A stretch of DNA of 64,000 nucleotides from Planococcus maritimus. GTDB taxonomy: Bacteria; Bacillota; Bacilli; Bacillales_A; Planococcaceae. Shown here piece by piece: positions 19,147 through 28,593 of the stretch; the first letter of the stretch is position 1, and each line of letters begins with the position of its first letter. Under the pieces are notes generated by a model that worked only from the letters and a program-made list of their open reading frames with translations, ran no database searches and was not told the DNA's origin. The stretch spans positions 1,952,501-2,016,500 of the forward strand of contig NZ_CP016538.2 in assembly GCF_001687625.2 (NCBI RefSeq). The letters run 5' to 3'. The position numbers were made by a program, and so were the translations under genes.

Positions 19147-19657
19147 GACAGCAAGCCGTCCAAGACATCGATAGTGATTTTCTTTTCATCGATGTCGACT
19201 TCCTTGACGACGTCTTCGATATACGGGATGTAATGCTTTTTGCCTGTTGCTGGCGTCACTTCCCAGACATCATTGGCACCTGTCTCCAAAATTTCCGTTA
19301 CTTTCCCGATTTCCTCGCCTTCAACAGAAACCACTTGGCAACCAAGGATTTCGTGATGGTAGAAGGCGTCTTCTTCCAAATCTCCGAGATCATGTTCAGC
19401 GATCTTCAAATAGCCTTCTTTGAAAGCTTCGACATCGTTAATGGTCGGATACCCTTCGAAAGATAAAAGGTTGAAGTTTTTATGAGTACGGTGGCTCGCC
19501 ACTTTGACCATGATCGGCTTTTTCGCACCGACTGTAAACAAGCCGAGCTTATTGCCGATGGCGAACCGCTCTTCTGGAAAATCAGTGCGTGACATCACGC
19601 GCACTTCCCGCGGATCCCGTGAGTATTGACTATTTTCCCTACGTTAAACCATTCCAC
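19143..19657 (-). pseudogene. rimM: 16S rRNA processing protein RimM, broken by a one-base frameshift as read
   Basis: RimM (PRC-barrel protein for 30S maturation) is split between two frames. A GTG start at 19655-19657 gives [16 protein letters not shown], then the frame closes within five codons. The rest, [17 protein letters not shown] and onward to the normal end, is in another frame from 19604. Inserting one C in the CCC at 19607-19609 (plus strand) restores [14 protein letters not shown] and a 171-residue protein, the usual length. Either a sequencing error in a homopolymer or a true inactivation; the rest of the gene shows no decay. Confidence 0.9.
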
Positions 19658-19686
19658 GCAAAAACACCCTTCCTCTAATTTTTTCC

Positions 19687-19720
19687 TGAAAAAAAAGGAA
19701 GGAACCGGGGCTCCTTCCTT
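19687..19720 (-). terminator. Intra-operon terminator between khpA and rimM
   Basis: On the minus strand AAGGAAGGAGCC pairs with GGTTCCTTCCTT, followed by eight T. Located 2 bases after the khpA stop and upstream of rimM, so it probably attenuates rimM-trmD relative to rpsP-khpA. Confidence 0.85.
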
Positions 19721-19721
19721 T

Positions 19722-19955
19722 TCAATCCACAATATCGAGATACGTTTTTTTCTTATGATAATTTCCTGCTGCTGAATAGACGACAGAGCGTACGGCTTTC
19801 GCCACACGTCCTTGCTTGCCGATTACTTTCCCTGTATCGCTCGGATGCACGGAAAGCTTGTAGACGACGCGGTTAGTGTTTTCGTCTTTTTCAATACGAA
19901 CTGCTTCCGGATAATCAACTAGCGGCTTGACGATCGTTTCAATCAGCTGCTCCAT
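19722..19955 (-). CDS. khpA: RNA-binding KH-domain protein KhpA (YlqC)
   Basis: 77-residue single KH domain protein that pairs with KhpB/Jag and binds small RNAs and mRNAs; linked to cell-size and division control in Firmicutes. The GxxG loop is GKQG at 46-49, within TGKVIGKQGRVAKAVR. Lies 12 bases after rpsP, as in all Bacilli. The neighbouring ylqD gene of B. subtilis is not present before rimM. Confidence 0.95.
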   Translation of the reverse strand: MEQLIETIVKPLVDYPEAVRIEKDENTNRVVYKLSVHPSDTGKVIGKQGRVAKAVRSVVYSAAGNYHKKKTYLDIVD

Positions 19956-19967
19956 AAGAACGCTCCC

Positions 19968-20240
19968 TTACTTGTTTAGTTTTTCGTTATGGAATTTCTC
20001 CATAATGCCGTTCTGAGAGAACAAGTTGCGTACTGTGTCAGATGGTTTAGCGCCATCGTGAAGCCATTTCAACGCCAATTCTTCGTCGATTTTAACTTCA
20101 GCTGGAACTGTTAGCGGGTTGTAAGTACCCACTGTTTTGATTTGACGGCCGTCACGTGGAGCACGTGAATCAGCGACTACAATACGGTAGAAAGGAGATT
20201 TTTTAGCTCCCATACGTTTTAAGCGAATTTTTACTGCCAT
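19968..20240 (-). CDS. rpsP: 30S ribosomal protein S16
   Basis: 90-residue S16. [26 protein letters not shown] at the start and GTYNPL near residue 44 are diagnostic; the RBS GGAGGTG supports this ATG. Co-transcribed with khpA and possibly read through from ffh, but with a good promoter of its own upstream. Confidence 0.98.
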   Translation of the reverse strand: MAVKIRLKRMGAKKSPFYRIVVADSRAPRDGRQIKTVGTYNPLTVPAEVKIDEELALKWLHDGAKPSDTVRNLFSQNGIMEKFHNEKLNK

Positions 20241-20278
20241 TTTATAAAGCACCTCCGAATAGTTTCACACAAGATATT

Positions 20279-20307
20279 ATATTAGCAAGCTTTAAAAGGT
20301 TTGTAAA
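20279..20307 (-). promoter_or_regulatory. Sigma-A promoter of rpsP
   Basis: On the minus strand TTTACA (20302-20307), 17 bases, TAATAT (20279-20284), 38 bases before the rpsP ATG. A TATAAT overlaps the -10 region downstream. Confidence 0.75.
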
Positions 20308-20332
20308 GTATTTTTTCTTAACACTACTAAAT

Positions 20333-21691
20333 TTACTTAAAAAGCGAGTCCAGGCCTGGCATCGACATCTTTTTCTTGCCCTTTTTGCCGGCCATTCCGG
20401 ACATTTGTTTCATCATTTTTTTCATGTCTTCAAACTGCTTAAGCAGCCTGTTGATATCTTGGATGGACGTTCCGGAACCACGCGCAATCCGTTTTTTACG
20501 GTTTGCATTGATGATTTCGGGAGTCGTCTTCTCCTGGATCGTCATCGAGCGGATAATCGCTTCGACGCGTCCCATTTGGCTCTCGTCCACTTTAGCGTTT
20601 TCGAGACCTTTGATTTTACCCGCGCCTGGGAGCATCTTCAAAATTTCATCAAGCGGCCCCATTTGCTTTACTTGATCCAATTGTTCAAGAAAATCATCGA
20701 ACGTGAACGAAGACGTGCGGAATTTCTCTTCCAGTTCTTTCGCCTTCGCCTCATCGACGTTCGTTTGCGCTTTTTCGATTAAGGACAGCATATCGCCCAT
20801 GCCGAGTATGCGGGAAGCCATACGTTCTGGGTGGAATGGTTCTAGCGCGTCCATCTTCTCGCCTGTACCGATGTACTTGATTGGCTTTTCCGTGACGGCG
20901 CGAATTGATAATGCTGCACCACCGCGCGTGTCGCCGTCAAGCTTCGTCAAGACGACCCCTGTAATGCCGATTGCATCATCAAAGCTTTGCGCTACATTGA
21001 CCGCATCCTGACCAGTCATCGAATCGACGACAAGGAAAATTTCATCCGGCTCTTTGATCGACCGGATGTCTTTTAGTTCCTGCATCAATTGCTCATCGAC
21101 ATGCAACCGCCCTGCCGTATCGATAATGACTGTATCCAAATGTTCCGCTTTTGCGTAATCAATCGCTTCACGGGCGATATCGACTGGATTCGCGTCCGTC
21201 CCTTTCGAGAATACCGGCAACGATAATTGTTTGCCAATCGTCTCAAGCTGATTGATTGCAGCTGGGCGGTAGACGTCCGCTGCAACTAGCAATGGCTTGC
21301 GGTTATTCTTCTTGCGCAGCACTCCTGCAAGCTTACCGGTCGTCGTTGTCTTACCGGCCCCTTGCAAGCCGACCATCATGATAACCGTTGGCTGTCGCGT
21401 CGAAAAGTCAATTTTGCTTTGCTCTCCGCCCATCAACTCCGTCAGTTCATCTTTAACGATTTTTACGACTTGCTGCCCTGGCGTTAAGCTCTCCATAACT
21501 TCAAGGCCAACCGCACGTTCACTGACTTTCTTAATGAACGACTTGATCACTTTCAAGTTGACATCCGCTTCAATCAAGGCAAAGCGGACTTCGCGCATCA
21601 TCTCTTTTACGTCTGCTTCGGACAATTTCCCTTTGCCTTTGATTTTGGTCATCGTTCCTTGCAGGCGTTCAGATAATCCTTCAAATGCCAC
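20333..21691 (-). CDS. ffh: Signal recognition particle protein Ffh (SRP54)
   Basis: 452-residue GTPase that binds signal sequences on ribosome-nascent chains and delivers them to FtsY. N domain (1-90), G domain with P-loop GLQGAGKTTT (109-118) and DTAGRLHVDEQL, then the methionine-rich M domain (from about 325) with RIARGSGTSIQDINRLL for SRP RNA binding and KKMMKQMSGMAGKK near the end. It follows ylxM by 13 bases, forming the ylxM-ffh pair. Confidence 0.98.
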   Translation of the reverse strand: MAFEGLSERLQGTMTKIKGKGKLSEADVKEMMREVRFALIEADVNLKVIKSFIKKVSERAVGLEVMESLTPGQQVVKIVKDELTELMGGEQSKIDFSTRQPTVIMMVGLQGAGKTTTTGKLAGVLRKKNNRKPLLVAADVYRPAAINQLETIGKQLSLPVFSKGTDANPVDIAREAIDYAKAEHLDTVIIDTAGRLHVDEQLMQELKDIRSIKEPDEIFLVVDSMTGQDAVNVAQSFDDAIGITGVVLTKLDGDTRGGAALSIRAVTEKPIKYIGTGEKMDALEPFHPERMASRILGMGDMLSLIEKAQTNVDEAKAKELEEKFRTSSFTFDDFLEQLDQVKQMGPLDEILKMLPGAGKIKGLENAKVDESQMGRVEAIIRSMTIQEKTTPEIINANRKKRIARGSGTSIQDINRLLKQFEDMKKMMKQMSGMAGKKGKKKMSMPGLDSLFK

Positions 21692-21704
21692 TATATACCG
21701 CCTC

Positions 21705-22028
21705 CTAGTCCCATTCCTTCAACTCGTCCAAAAATTTCTGGACATTGTCATCTGTGAATGGCTGTTTTTCAAAAGTCGAGACGAGTTGCTGACGCCGTTG
21801 AAACTTCTCGAACAGCTGCAACTTCTCCTCGTATTCTTCTAGCATCGCTTCGGTCCGGCGGATATTATCATACACCGCTTGGCGCGTAATTTCATACTCT
21901 TCGGCAATTTCACCGAGCGAATGGTCATCCAGGTAATACAAGCTCATATAGCTGCGCTGTTTGGGCGTCAGCAGCTCTTGATAAAAATCAAAAAGATAGT
22001 TCATTCTGGTCGTTTTTTCTAGCCCCAT
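21705..22028 (-). CDS. ylxM: YlxM/p13-like HTH protein of the SRP operon
   Basis: 107-residue sigma-70 region 4-like helix-turn-helix protein ([19 protein letters not shown] then [11 protein letters not shown] near residues 48-58). YlxM homologues bind the SRP RNA and modulate Ffh in streptococci and Bacilli. The ATG at 22026-22028 has a GGGGTGA site; a TTG one codon upstream is unlikely. Directly upstream of ffh. Confidence 0.92.
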   Translation of the reverse strand: MGLEKTTRMNYLFDFYQELLTPKQRSYMSLYYLDDHSLGEIAEEYEITRQAVYDNIRRTEAMLEEYEEKLQLFEKFQRRQQLVSTFEKQPFTDDNVQKFLDELKEWD

Positions 22029-22095
22029 CAATGACGCTCACCCCATTCATACTCCTGTATACCATACTGAATCACGGCGACTCCGTCAAGTAATT

Positions 22096-23112
22096 TTACT
22101 TGTCTGCATTTATTTCCTGTTGTTCTTCACGGTCTAAACCTTCGGCAAACAATCCGTAAACGTATTTCTGCGGGTCGAACGGCTGAAGGTCATCCAGTTT
22201 TTCACCAAGTCCGACGAATTTCACTGGAATATTGAGCTTGTTGCGGATTGCGAGGACGATACCGCCTTTTGCCGTTCCGTCAAGCTTTGTTAAGACGATG
22301 CCTGTTACTTCGGTTACTTCTTTAAACGTTTGTGCTTGAATCATGGCATTTTGGCCCGTTGTCGCGTCTAACGCAAGCAACACCTCATGCGGTGCCCCGG
22401 GAATTTCTCGGGCAATGACGCGATGCACTTTCTGCAATTCATTCATCAAATTGACCTTGTTTTGCAAACGGCCTGCCGTGTCGCAAATCAAGACATCGAT
22501 ATTTCGTGATTTCGCAGCACGCACAGCGTCGTACATGACCGCTGCTGGATCAGATCCTTCGCTTTGCTTGATGGTTTCAACACCCACGCGCTGCCCCCAC
22601 ACATCGAGTTGATCGATGGCACCGGCGCGGAATGTATCACCTGCTGCCAGCATGACGGATTTGCCTTCGTTTTTCAGGCGCTGGGCCAGTTTGCCAATCG
22701 TCGTCGTTTTGCCGACACCGTTGACGCCGACCATCAAAATAACAGTCGGACCGGATTCGGCGAACGTCAATTCACTTAGCTGCTGGTCACCCGACTCGTA
22801 AATCTCAACCAATTTTTCGGAAATGACCGATTGCACGTTGGAGGTATCTTTGACATTTTGTCGCTGTACTTCAAAACGCAATTCTTCCATCAATTCGATA
22901 ACGGTTTCAAAGCCAACATCTGCTTGCAATAGCACTTCTTCAAGTTCTTCGAAAAAGTCTTCATCGACTTTCCGGTAGCGCGCGACCAAATCATTGATTT
23001 TAGATGTGAAGCCAGTCCGCGTCTTGCTTAAGCCTTCGCGGTATTTTTCGGTTGACTGTTCTTCCTCAACGTTATTGCTGAATTTATCTTTTAATTTCTT
23101 AAAGAAACTCAT
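22096..23112 (-). CDS. ftsY: Signal recognition particle receptor FtsY
   Basis: 338-residue SRP-type GTPase that receives Ffh-ribosome complexes at the membrane. A short charged N-terminal A region (1-50) precedes the N domain. The P-loop GVNGVGKTTT is at 129-138, with DTAGRLQNKVNLM and LTKLDGTAKGG following. It lies 11 bases after smc, the standard rnc-smc-ftsY order. Confidence 0.98.
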   Translation of the reverse strand: MSFFKKLKDKFSNNVEEEQSTEKYREGLSKTRTGFTSKINDLVARYRKVDEDFFEELEEVLLQADVGFETVIELMEELRFEVQRQNVKDTSNVQSVISEKLVEIYESGDQQLSELTFAESGPTVILMVGVNGVGKTTTIGKLAQRLKNEGKSVMLAAGDTFRAGAIDQLDVWGQRVGVETIKQSEGSDPAAVMYDAVRAAKSRNIDVLICDTAGRLQNKVNLMNELQKVHRVIAREIPGAPHEVLLALDATTGQNAMIQAQTFKEVTEVTGIVLTKLDGTAKGGIVLAIRNKLNIPVKFVGLGEKLDDLQPFDPQKYVYGLFAEGLDREEQQEINADK

Positions 23113-23123
23113 AGACTCACTCC

Positions 23124-26100
23124 TTATTTAATGTCTTCTTGCAATTTGACGGAAACCAATTTGGAAATACCGGACTCTTGCATGGTGATGCCATATAGCA
23201 CATCCGCGCCTTCCATTGTTCCTTTGCGATGGGTAATGACGATAAATTGCGTATCTTCGCTGAATTTTTTCAAGTACTGACTGTACCGCACGACATTCGA
23301 TTCATCAAGCGCCGCTTCGACTTCATCGAGAACACAAAACGGCACAGGACGCACTTTTAAGATAGCAAACAGCAAAGCAATAGCCGTCAAGGCCCGTTCG
23401 CCACCTGATAACAGACTCAAATTCTGTAATTTTTTGCCCGGCGGCTGAGCGATGATGTCCACTCCCGTCATCAATAAGTCTGACGGCTTGGTCAAGACCA
23501 AATCGGCTGAACCTCCGCCGAACAATTCTCTGAAGACGTGGCGGAAATGACTGCGGATGGCGTGGAAGGTTTCGTCGAAACGCAAAGTCATTTCTTCGTC
23601 CATTTCCTCGATCAAACCGCGCAGTGTATCTTTCGCTTCATTCAAATCGTCGCGCTGCTCGCTCAAGAAGCGGTGGCGCTCGGCTACATGTTCGTATTCT
23701 TCAATGGCACTGATGTTGACGCTGCCAAGTTCATCGATCGATTGCTTGAGAAGTTTCACTTGTTTTCTGACGGCTGCTTCTTCCCCTTCAAGCGGGTAGC
23801 GGCTGGCCGTCTCCAGGTCCATTTCGTAATGATCTACGAGCTGGTCGAGCAAGCCTTGCAACTGCACTTCAAGGCGGGTCGCTTTCACTTCACAGATACG
23901 CACAGCTTCTGTAAATCCTTTATGAATACGGCTTTGCTCGCGCAATTGTTGCTCTTCTTCATCAAGTGTGTGCTGCAGCTTTTGGCGTTCATTACGAGAC
24001 GCATCAACGGTTTTGCTTGCTGATTGCCGCGCATTCGACCATTTTTGGATTTCCGCTTCGATTTCTTCATCCGAAAAGCTTTTGGATGCTTCTTCTGATT
24101 GAATCCACTCGAGCTCCCGTTCAAGCTCCGCAAGACGATTGAGACTTGTCGTGTGACGCTCTACTAATTCGCTGACTTGCGCAGTGAGTTGCTGAATCCG
24201 TTCTTTGCGGACCGCCATGTCTGACTTGAATTCTGCAAGCTTCGCGAGCAATTCACCTCTTGCGGTTTCTTTCTGTTGTTTGAAGCCGGTCAATTCTTCG
24301 ATTTCGTCGTTCAAGCTTTCGAGCTCTTGCACAATTACACCCATGCGCTCGGCTGCCGTCTGCTTGCGGTTTTCAAGGCCAGAGAGATCTTGTTTGGTTT
24401 GCTGTTCTGCACGGAATAGCGTGAAACGGCTATCGGTTGTTTTCCATACCGCTTCAATTTCCCGCAGATGGATGGCACTTTCCGCTTGTAGCTCGCGGTA
24501 GCGCTCACCTTCTGTCCGAAGCTGCTCTAATTGCTGTTCGGCGATTTCTGCACGCGATTGCAATTCACGGACTTTTCCTTCGGCTTCCGCGATGGTGCCT
24601 TGAAGTTCAGCAGCTTGCTGTTGCAATTGTTCAAGTTCTGCCTTTCTGGTGAAGAACGAGGCCTGGTTTTTCGTCGCCCCACCCGTCATGGAACCGCCCG
24701 CATTGATGACATCGCCTTCTAATGTCACGACACGGTAGCGGTGGCCAATCGCTTTGGCAATGGATGTCGCCCCTTCAAGATCTTTTGCGACCAGCACATG
24801 GCCAAGTAAGTTTTGGAAAATCATCGCATATTGTTCATCGTAACTGACGAGTTGAGAAGCGATATCGACAAATGCCGGATGCGCAGAAACCGTTTGCACC
24901 ACTTGCTGGGAAATCTGTCTTGGCTTTATGACCGTCATCGGCAGGAACGTGGAGCGCCCTGCGCGTTTTGTCCTTAAGAAACGGATCGCTTCGCTGGCAC
25001 TTTTTTCGTCGCTCGTGACGATATGCTGGCTGGCTGCGCCAAATGCTGTTTCGATGGCTTTAGCGTATGGCTTTTGAACATCCGCCAATTCAGCTACTGC
25101 GCCGATAATGCCGCTCAGTTCGTTGCGTTCTCTTGCCTGCAAGACTTCACGTACCCCGTGGAAGAACCCGGAATAATCTGCTTCTAGATCCTGCAGGGTA
25201 TCGATGCGGGCAGTGAGTTGTTTATGGGATTGATACGCCTGGAACAATAAAGTTTTTTTATGGTCGTAATCTGCTGTGAGTTGCTTGGCGCTAGCTTCTT
25301 GTTCTTTGAAATGCTGGCGTTTCTTGTCCAGGTCTGCATGAATTTCTTCGTATGCTTTTTGCGCTTGCTGCTTTTCTTTCAACAAACGGTCAAGTTCTTT
25401 CTCAAACGACTCTTCTTGTGCGGCAATGCGGCCACTCGACTCGGTCATTTGCTGCTGTTGGAAATCAATATTTTTCAGTTCGTTTTTCAACCCTGCCTGT
25501 TCGTTCATCAATTCGATATAGAGTGATTTTTTCATTTCTATTTCATTATCGATATCGGCAGGCGTCAAGTTCAATTGCGCTTCTAGCTGATGGACCGACT
25601 TGCGTATGTTTTGCTGCTGGATTTTTTGTTGTTCGAGAGCCTCGCTTTGTTGTGCATGGCGCTGTTCTAACTTAACTGTTTCCTCGCGTTCGACCTTGAT
25701 CGAATCTTCCAATGCCTGACGCTGACGATCCGCATTATGCTTTTTCTCGGACATTAGCAATTTGCGGCCTTCCCATTTCTCGGATTCCGAACTCGCTTCG
25801 ACTAGTGCCACTTGTGCCGCATCAATTTTTTTATCCAGTGCATGCACCGATTTTTTCGAAGCGGCAATCAACCGTTCTGTCTCTGAAATCTCAGAAGCAA
25901 GTTGCTGCTCTTGTGCTCCGTGCTGCTTTGCTTCTTGTGATAGCTCTGACAGTTGTGCTTTCAGGGCATTTGCGTCGTGAGCCAATAGCGCGATGTCTGC
26001 ATCTTTCAGCTGCGCACTCATATCGAGGTAGTCACGGGCTGAGGAAGCCTGCATTTGCAAAGGTTCCATGCGCCCATCCAGTTCGTGGAGAATATCTAGC

Positions 26101-26672
26101 ACGCGGTTCAAGTTTTCGTCTGTTTCGTTCAACTTAAACTCAGCTTTACGTTTTCTTTGCTTGTATTTCAATACACCGGCAGCTTCTTCAAAAATCGACC
26201 GACGTTCGTCTGCTTTACTATTGAGTATTTCATCTACTCTCCCTTGGGAGATGATTGAAAAAGCTTCCTTGCCAAGCCCTGAATCCATGAACAAGTCGGT
26301 AATATCTTTTAAACGACAAGCCTGCTTATTTAATAGATAAGCGCTTTCTCCACTGCGAAAAACCCTTCTCGTTACGCTGATTTCGCTGTAATCGAGAGGG
26401 GCTTTGCCGTCTGTGTTATCCAATACTAAAGTGACTTCTGCAAAATTCAGCGCTTTTCTTGAATCGCTCCCGGCAAAGATGACATCTTCCATTTTTGCAC
26501 CGCGTAGTGATTTCGCAGATTGCTCACCGAGAACCCACCGAATTGCGTCGGTTACATTGCTTTTGCCGCTGCCATTTGGCCCGACCACGGCGGTAACGCC
26601 CGGGACAAAATCGATGCCAACTCGATCGGCGAACGATTTAAACCCAATTACTTCCAATCTTTTCAAAAACAT
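23124..26672 (-). CDS. smc: Chromosome segregation protein SMC
   Basis: 1182-residue ATPase of the SMC-ScpAB condensin that compacts and separates chromosomes. N-terminal Walker A VVGPNGSGKSN near residues 29-39; long coiled coils flank a hinge at about 510-660 (GGSMTGGA segment). The C-terminal ABC signature LSLLSGGERALTAIA is near residue 1080, and Walker B FCVLDEVEAALDE follows. I use the ATG (MFLKRLEVIGFKSF) with a GGAGG at 7 bases; the TTG two codons upstream is too close to that site. Confidence 0.98.
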   Translation of the reverse strand: MFLKRLEVIGFKSFADRVGIDFVPGVTAVVGPNGSGKSNVTDAIRWVLGEQSAKSLRGAKMEDVIFAGSDSRKALNFAEVTLVLDNTDGKAPLDYSEISVTRRVFRSGESAYLLNKQACRLKDITDLFMDSGLGKEAFSIISQGRVDEILNSKADERRSIFEEAAGVLKYKQRKRKAEFKLNETDENLNRVLDILHELDGRMEPLQMQASSARDYLDMSAQLKDADIALLAHDANALKAQLSELSQEAKQHGAQEQQLASEISETERLIAASKKSVHALDKKIDAAQVALVEASSESEKWEGRKLLMSEKKHNADRQRQALEDSIKVEREETVKLEQRHAQQSEALEQQKIQQQNIRKSVHQLEAQLNLTPADIDNEIEMKKSLYIELMNEQAGLKNELKNIDFQQQQMTESSGRIAAQEESFEKELDRLLKEKQQAQKAYEEIHADLDKKRQHFKEQEASAKQLTADYDHKKTLLFQAYQSHKQLTARIDTLQDLEADYSGFFHGVREVLQARERNELSGIIGAVAELADVQKPYAKAIETAFGAASQHIVTSDEKSASEAIRFLRTKRAGRSTFLPMTVIKPRQISQQVVQTVSAHPAFVDIASQLVSYDEQYAMIFQNLLGHVLVAKDLEGATSIAKAIGHRYRVVTLEGDVINAGGSMTGGATKNQASFFTRKAELEQLQQQAAELQGTIAEAEGKVRELQSRAEIAEQQLEQLRTEGERYRELQAESAIHLREIEAVWKTTDSRFTLFRAEQQTKQDLSGLENRKQTAAERMGVIVQELESLNDEIEELTGFKQQKETARGELLAKLAEFKSDMAVRKERIQQLTAQVSELVERHTTSLNRLAELERELEWIQSEEASKSFSDEEIEAEIQKWSNARQSASKTVDASRNERQKLQHTLDEEEQQLREQSRIHKGFTEAVRICEVKATRLEVQLQGLLDQLVDHYEMDLETASRYPLEGEEAAVRKQVKLLKQSIDELGSVNISAIEEYEHVAERHRFLSEQRDDLNEAKDTLRGLIEEMDEEMTLRFDETFHAIRSHFRHVFRELFGGGSADLVLTKPSDLLMTGVDIIAQPPGKKLQNLSLLSGGERALTAIALLFAILKVRPVPFCVLDEVEAALDESNVVRYSQYLKKFSEDTQFIVITHRKGTMEGADVLYGITMQESGISKLVSVKLQEDIK

Positions 26673-26674
26673 GT

Positions 26675-27430
26675 TCAATCCTCCGCTGTCTCCTGCAATT
26701 TAAGGATGGCAAGCTGTGCTGCCTTCTGCTCCGCTTCCTTTTTGGAGCGCCCGTCGCCTAGACCTAATTCTTGGTCTCCCAGGGAAACGCGCGTCACAAA
26801 AATACGGCTATGTGCAGGACCCTTTTCTTCGATGATTTCATAATTCAAGGTACCGGTATTTTTTTGCTGTACCAGCTCCTGCAATTGGCTTTTGTAATCC
26901 ATCGCATGAGAAAAAGCACCGACTTCCACTTTCGGGAATAGCACAACCTCTAAAAAGGCTACGACCTTTTCCAAGCCCTGATCCAAATATAGCGCGCCGA
27001 CAAATGACTCGAAGACGTCCGCAAGGAGTGCAGGGCGTGTTCTGCCGCCTGTCAGTTCCTCGCCTTTGCCGAGCAAAATGTATTTGCCAAAGCCTAGTTC
27101 ATTAGCGAAAAGGACGAGAGATGGCTCACATACAATCGATGCGCGCAATTTGGTCAGTTCGCCTTCAGCCATTTCGGGATATTTCATATAGAGGAAATGC
27201 GATACCGACAATTCCAACACGGCGTCACCTAAAAACTCCAGGCGTTCATTGTCCGTAAATTGTCTTCTTCGATGCTCATTCACATAAGATGAATGGGTAA
27301 ATGCCTGCTGCAAAAGGGCAGGCCGTTCAAACTGGATGTCCAGCTCTTTTTGCAATTGCTCAAATGCCAATTTCGCGCTTTCTTTGAGCGCTATTTGTTT
27401 GGTGTTTTTCGGTTTTCGTTTCATCGCCAT
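26675..27430 (-). CDS. rnc: Ribonuclease III
   Basis: 251-residue double-strand-specific endoribonuclease that processes rRNA and small RNAs. The nuclease signature [13 protein letters not shown] is at residues 61-73, with catalytic acidic residues there and at [15 protein letters not shown]-terminal dsRNA-binding domain (about 180-248) ends with [15 protein letters not shown]. It is followed directly by smc with two bases between stop and ATG. Confidence 0.97.
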   Translation of the reverse strand: MAMKRKPKNTKQIALKESAKLAFEQLQKELDIQFERPALLQQAFTHSSYVNEHRRRQFTDNERLEFLGDAVLELSVSHFLYMKYPEMAEGELTKLRASIVCEPSLVLFANELGFGKYILLGKGEELTGGRTRPALLADVFESFVGALYLDQGLEKVVAFLEVVLFPKVEVGAFSHAMDYKSQLQELVQQKNTGTLNYEIIEEKGPAHSRIFVTRVSLGDQELGLGDGRSKKEAEQKAAQLAILKLQETAED

Positions 27431-27463
27431 TTTTATCTGCCTTCCTCTAATGTTCTCTTGTTG

Positions 27464-27492
27464 ATTTTACCTGTTTTTCAGGCATTGTGCAA
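27464..27492 (-). promoter_or_regulatory. Sigma-A promoter of rnc-smc-ftsY
   Basis: On the minus strand TTGCAC (27487-27492), 17 bases, TAAAAT (27464-27469). The -35 abuts the T tract of the acpP terminator. Confidence 0.75.
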
Positions 27493-27528
27493 AAAGAGAA
27501 TTGACGCACAGCTAGGCTGTGCGTCAAT
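27491..27528 (-). terminator. Intrinsic terminator after acpP
   Basis: Perfect 13-bp stem ATTGACGCACAGC / GCTGTGCGTCAAT with a 3-base loop (27500-27528), followed by TCTCTTTTT on the minus strand. Ends the fapR operon. Confidence 0.95.
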
Positions 27529-27569
27529 CTTGTGTGCTATCAAGCTGGGACGAATCCCGTTTATTCAAC

Positions 27570-27806
27570 TTAAGCTTGTTGTTTTTCGATGTAAGTTACT
27601 GCGTCGCCTACTGTTGCCATTCCTTCTGCATCTTCATCGGAAATTTCCATATCGAATTCGTCTTCTAGCTCCATGACCAATTCAACTACATCCAATGAAT
27701 CCGCTCCAAGGTCGTTTGTGAAAGATGCTTCAGGTTTCACTTCGCTTTCTTCCACACCAAGACGATCTACGATTACTTTGGTTACGCGTTCCAATACTGT
27801 TGACAA
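27570..27806 (-). CDS. acpP: Acyl carrier protein
   Basis: 78-residue carrier that holds growing acyl chains on a phosphopantetheine arm. The attachment motif ADSLDVVEL places Ser37; the acidic helix II ([20 protein letters not shown]) is typical. I prefer the TTG start at 27804-27806 ([10 protein letters not shown]) because GGGGAGGTGA lies 5 bases upstream and the length matches B. subtilis AcpA; a GTG three codons earlier overlaps that site. Last gene of the FapR operon. Confidence 0.96.
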   Translation of the reverse strand: MSTVLERVTKVIVDRLGVEESEVKPEASFTNDLGADSLDVVELVMELEDEFDMEISDEDAEGMATVGDAVTYIEKQQA

Positions 27807-27846
27807 TGCCGTCACCTCCCCTCAAATCAGTATACATAATTGTTGA

Positions 27847-28593
27847 CTACATGACCATGCCGCCGTCCAAATGCAAAGTTTGGCCGGTTACATAATTGGC
27901 TTCATCCGAAGCGAGGAACAATGCCGCATTTGCCACATCTTCCGGCGCGCCGAAGCGAGCAAGAGGAATTTGGGCGAGCATGCTCGATTGCACATCGTCG
28001 CTGAGTTTTTCCGTCATATCGGTCGTGATGAATCCAGGCGCCACAGCGTTAGCAGTGATGCCACGACTCGCAAGTTCTCTTGCTGTTGTCTTTGTTAAGC
28101 CAATTACGCCCGCTTTTGCTGCTACATAATTCGCTTGTCCCGCATTGCCCATGACGCCAACAATCGATGCGATATTGACGATACGGCCCGCACGTTGTTT
28201 CATCATTTGACGTGTAACAGCTTTCGTGCACAAGAAAACACCTTTTAAGTTCGTGTTGATCACGTCATCCCATTCGTCTTCTTTCATGCGCATCATCAAA
28301 TTATCGCGTGTGATGCCAGCGTTGTTAACGAGAATATCGATCGAGCCAAATTCCTTTATCGCCGCATCCGCCATCGATTTTACCGCATCTGCGTCTGCCA
28401 CATTGGCCTTAACCGCAATGGCTTTGCCGCCCGCTTGTTCAATCTCAGCTACGACGGCTTCTGCCTTGTCCTGACTGCCACTGTAGTTGACGACAATATT
28501 TGCACCTTCTTCAGCAAAGCGCCGGGCGATAGCGGCCCCAATGCCGCGCGATGCTCCTGTAACGATGGCTGTTTTTCCCGTAAGTTTACTCAT
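27847..28593 (-). CDS. fabG: 3-oxoacyl-[acyl-carrier-protein] reductase
   Basis: 248-residue NADPH-dependent short-chain dehydrogenase for the first reduction of fatty-acid elongation. Cofactor motif TGASRGIG at 12-19, NNAG block, and the Ser/Tyr/Lys triad in NIASIVG and [10 protein letters not shown]. Overlaps fabD by ATGA. Part of fapR-plsX-fabD-fabG-acpP. Confidence 0.98.
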   Translation of the reverse strand: MSKLTGKTAIVTGASRGIGAAIARRFAEEGANIVVNYSGSQDKAEAVVAEIEQAGGKAIAVKANVADADAVKSMADAAIKEFGSIDILVNNAGITRDNLMMRMKEDEWDDVINTNLKGVFLCTKAVTRQMMKQRAGRIVNIASIVGVMGNAGQANYVAAKAGVIGLTKTTARELASRGITANAVAPGFITTDMTEKLSDDVQSSMLAQIPLARFGAPEDVANAALFLASDEANYVTGQTLHLDGGMVM

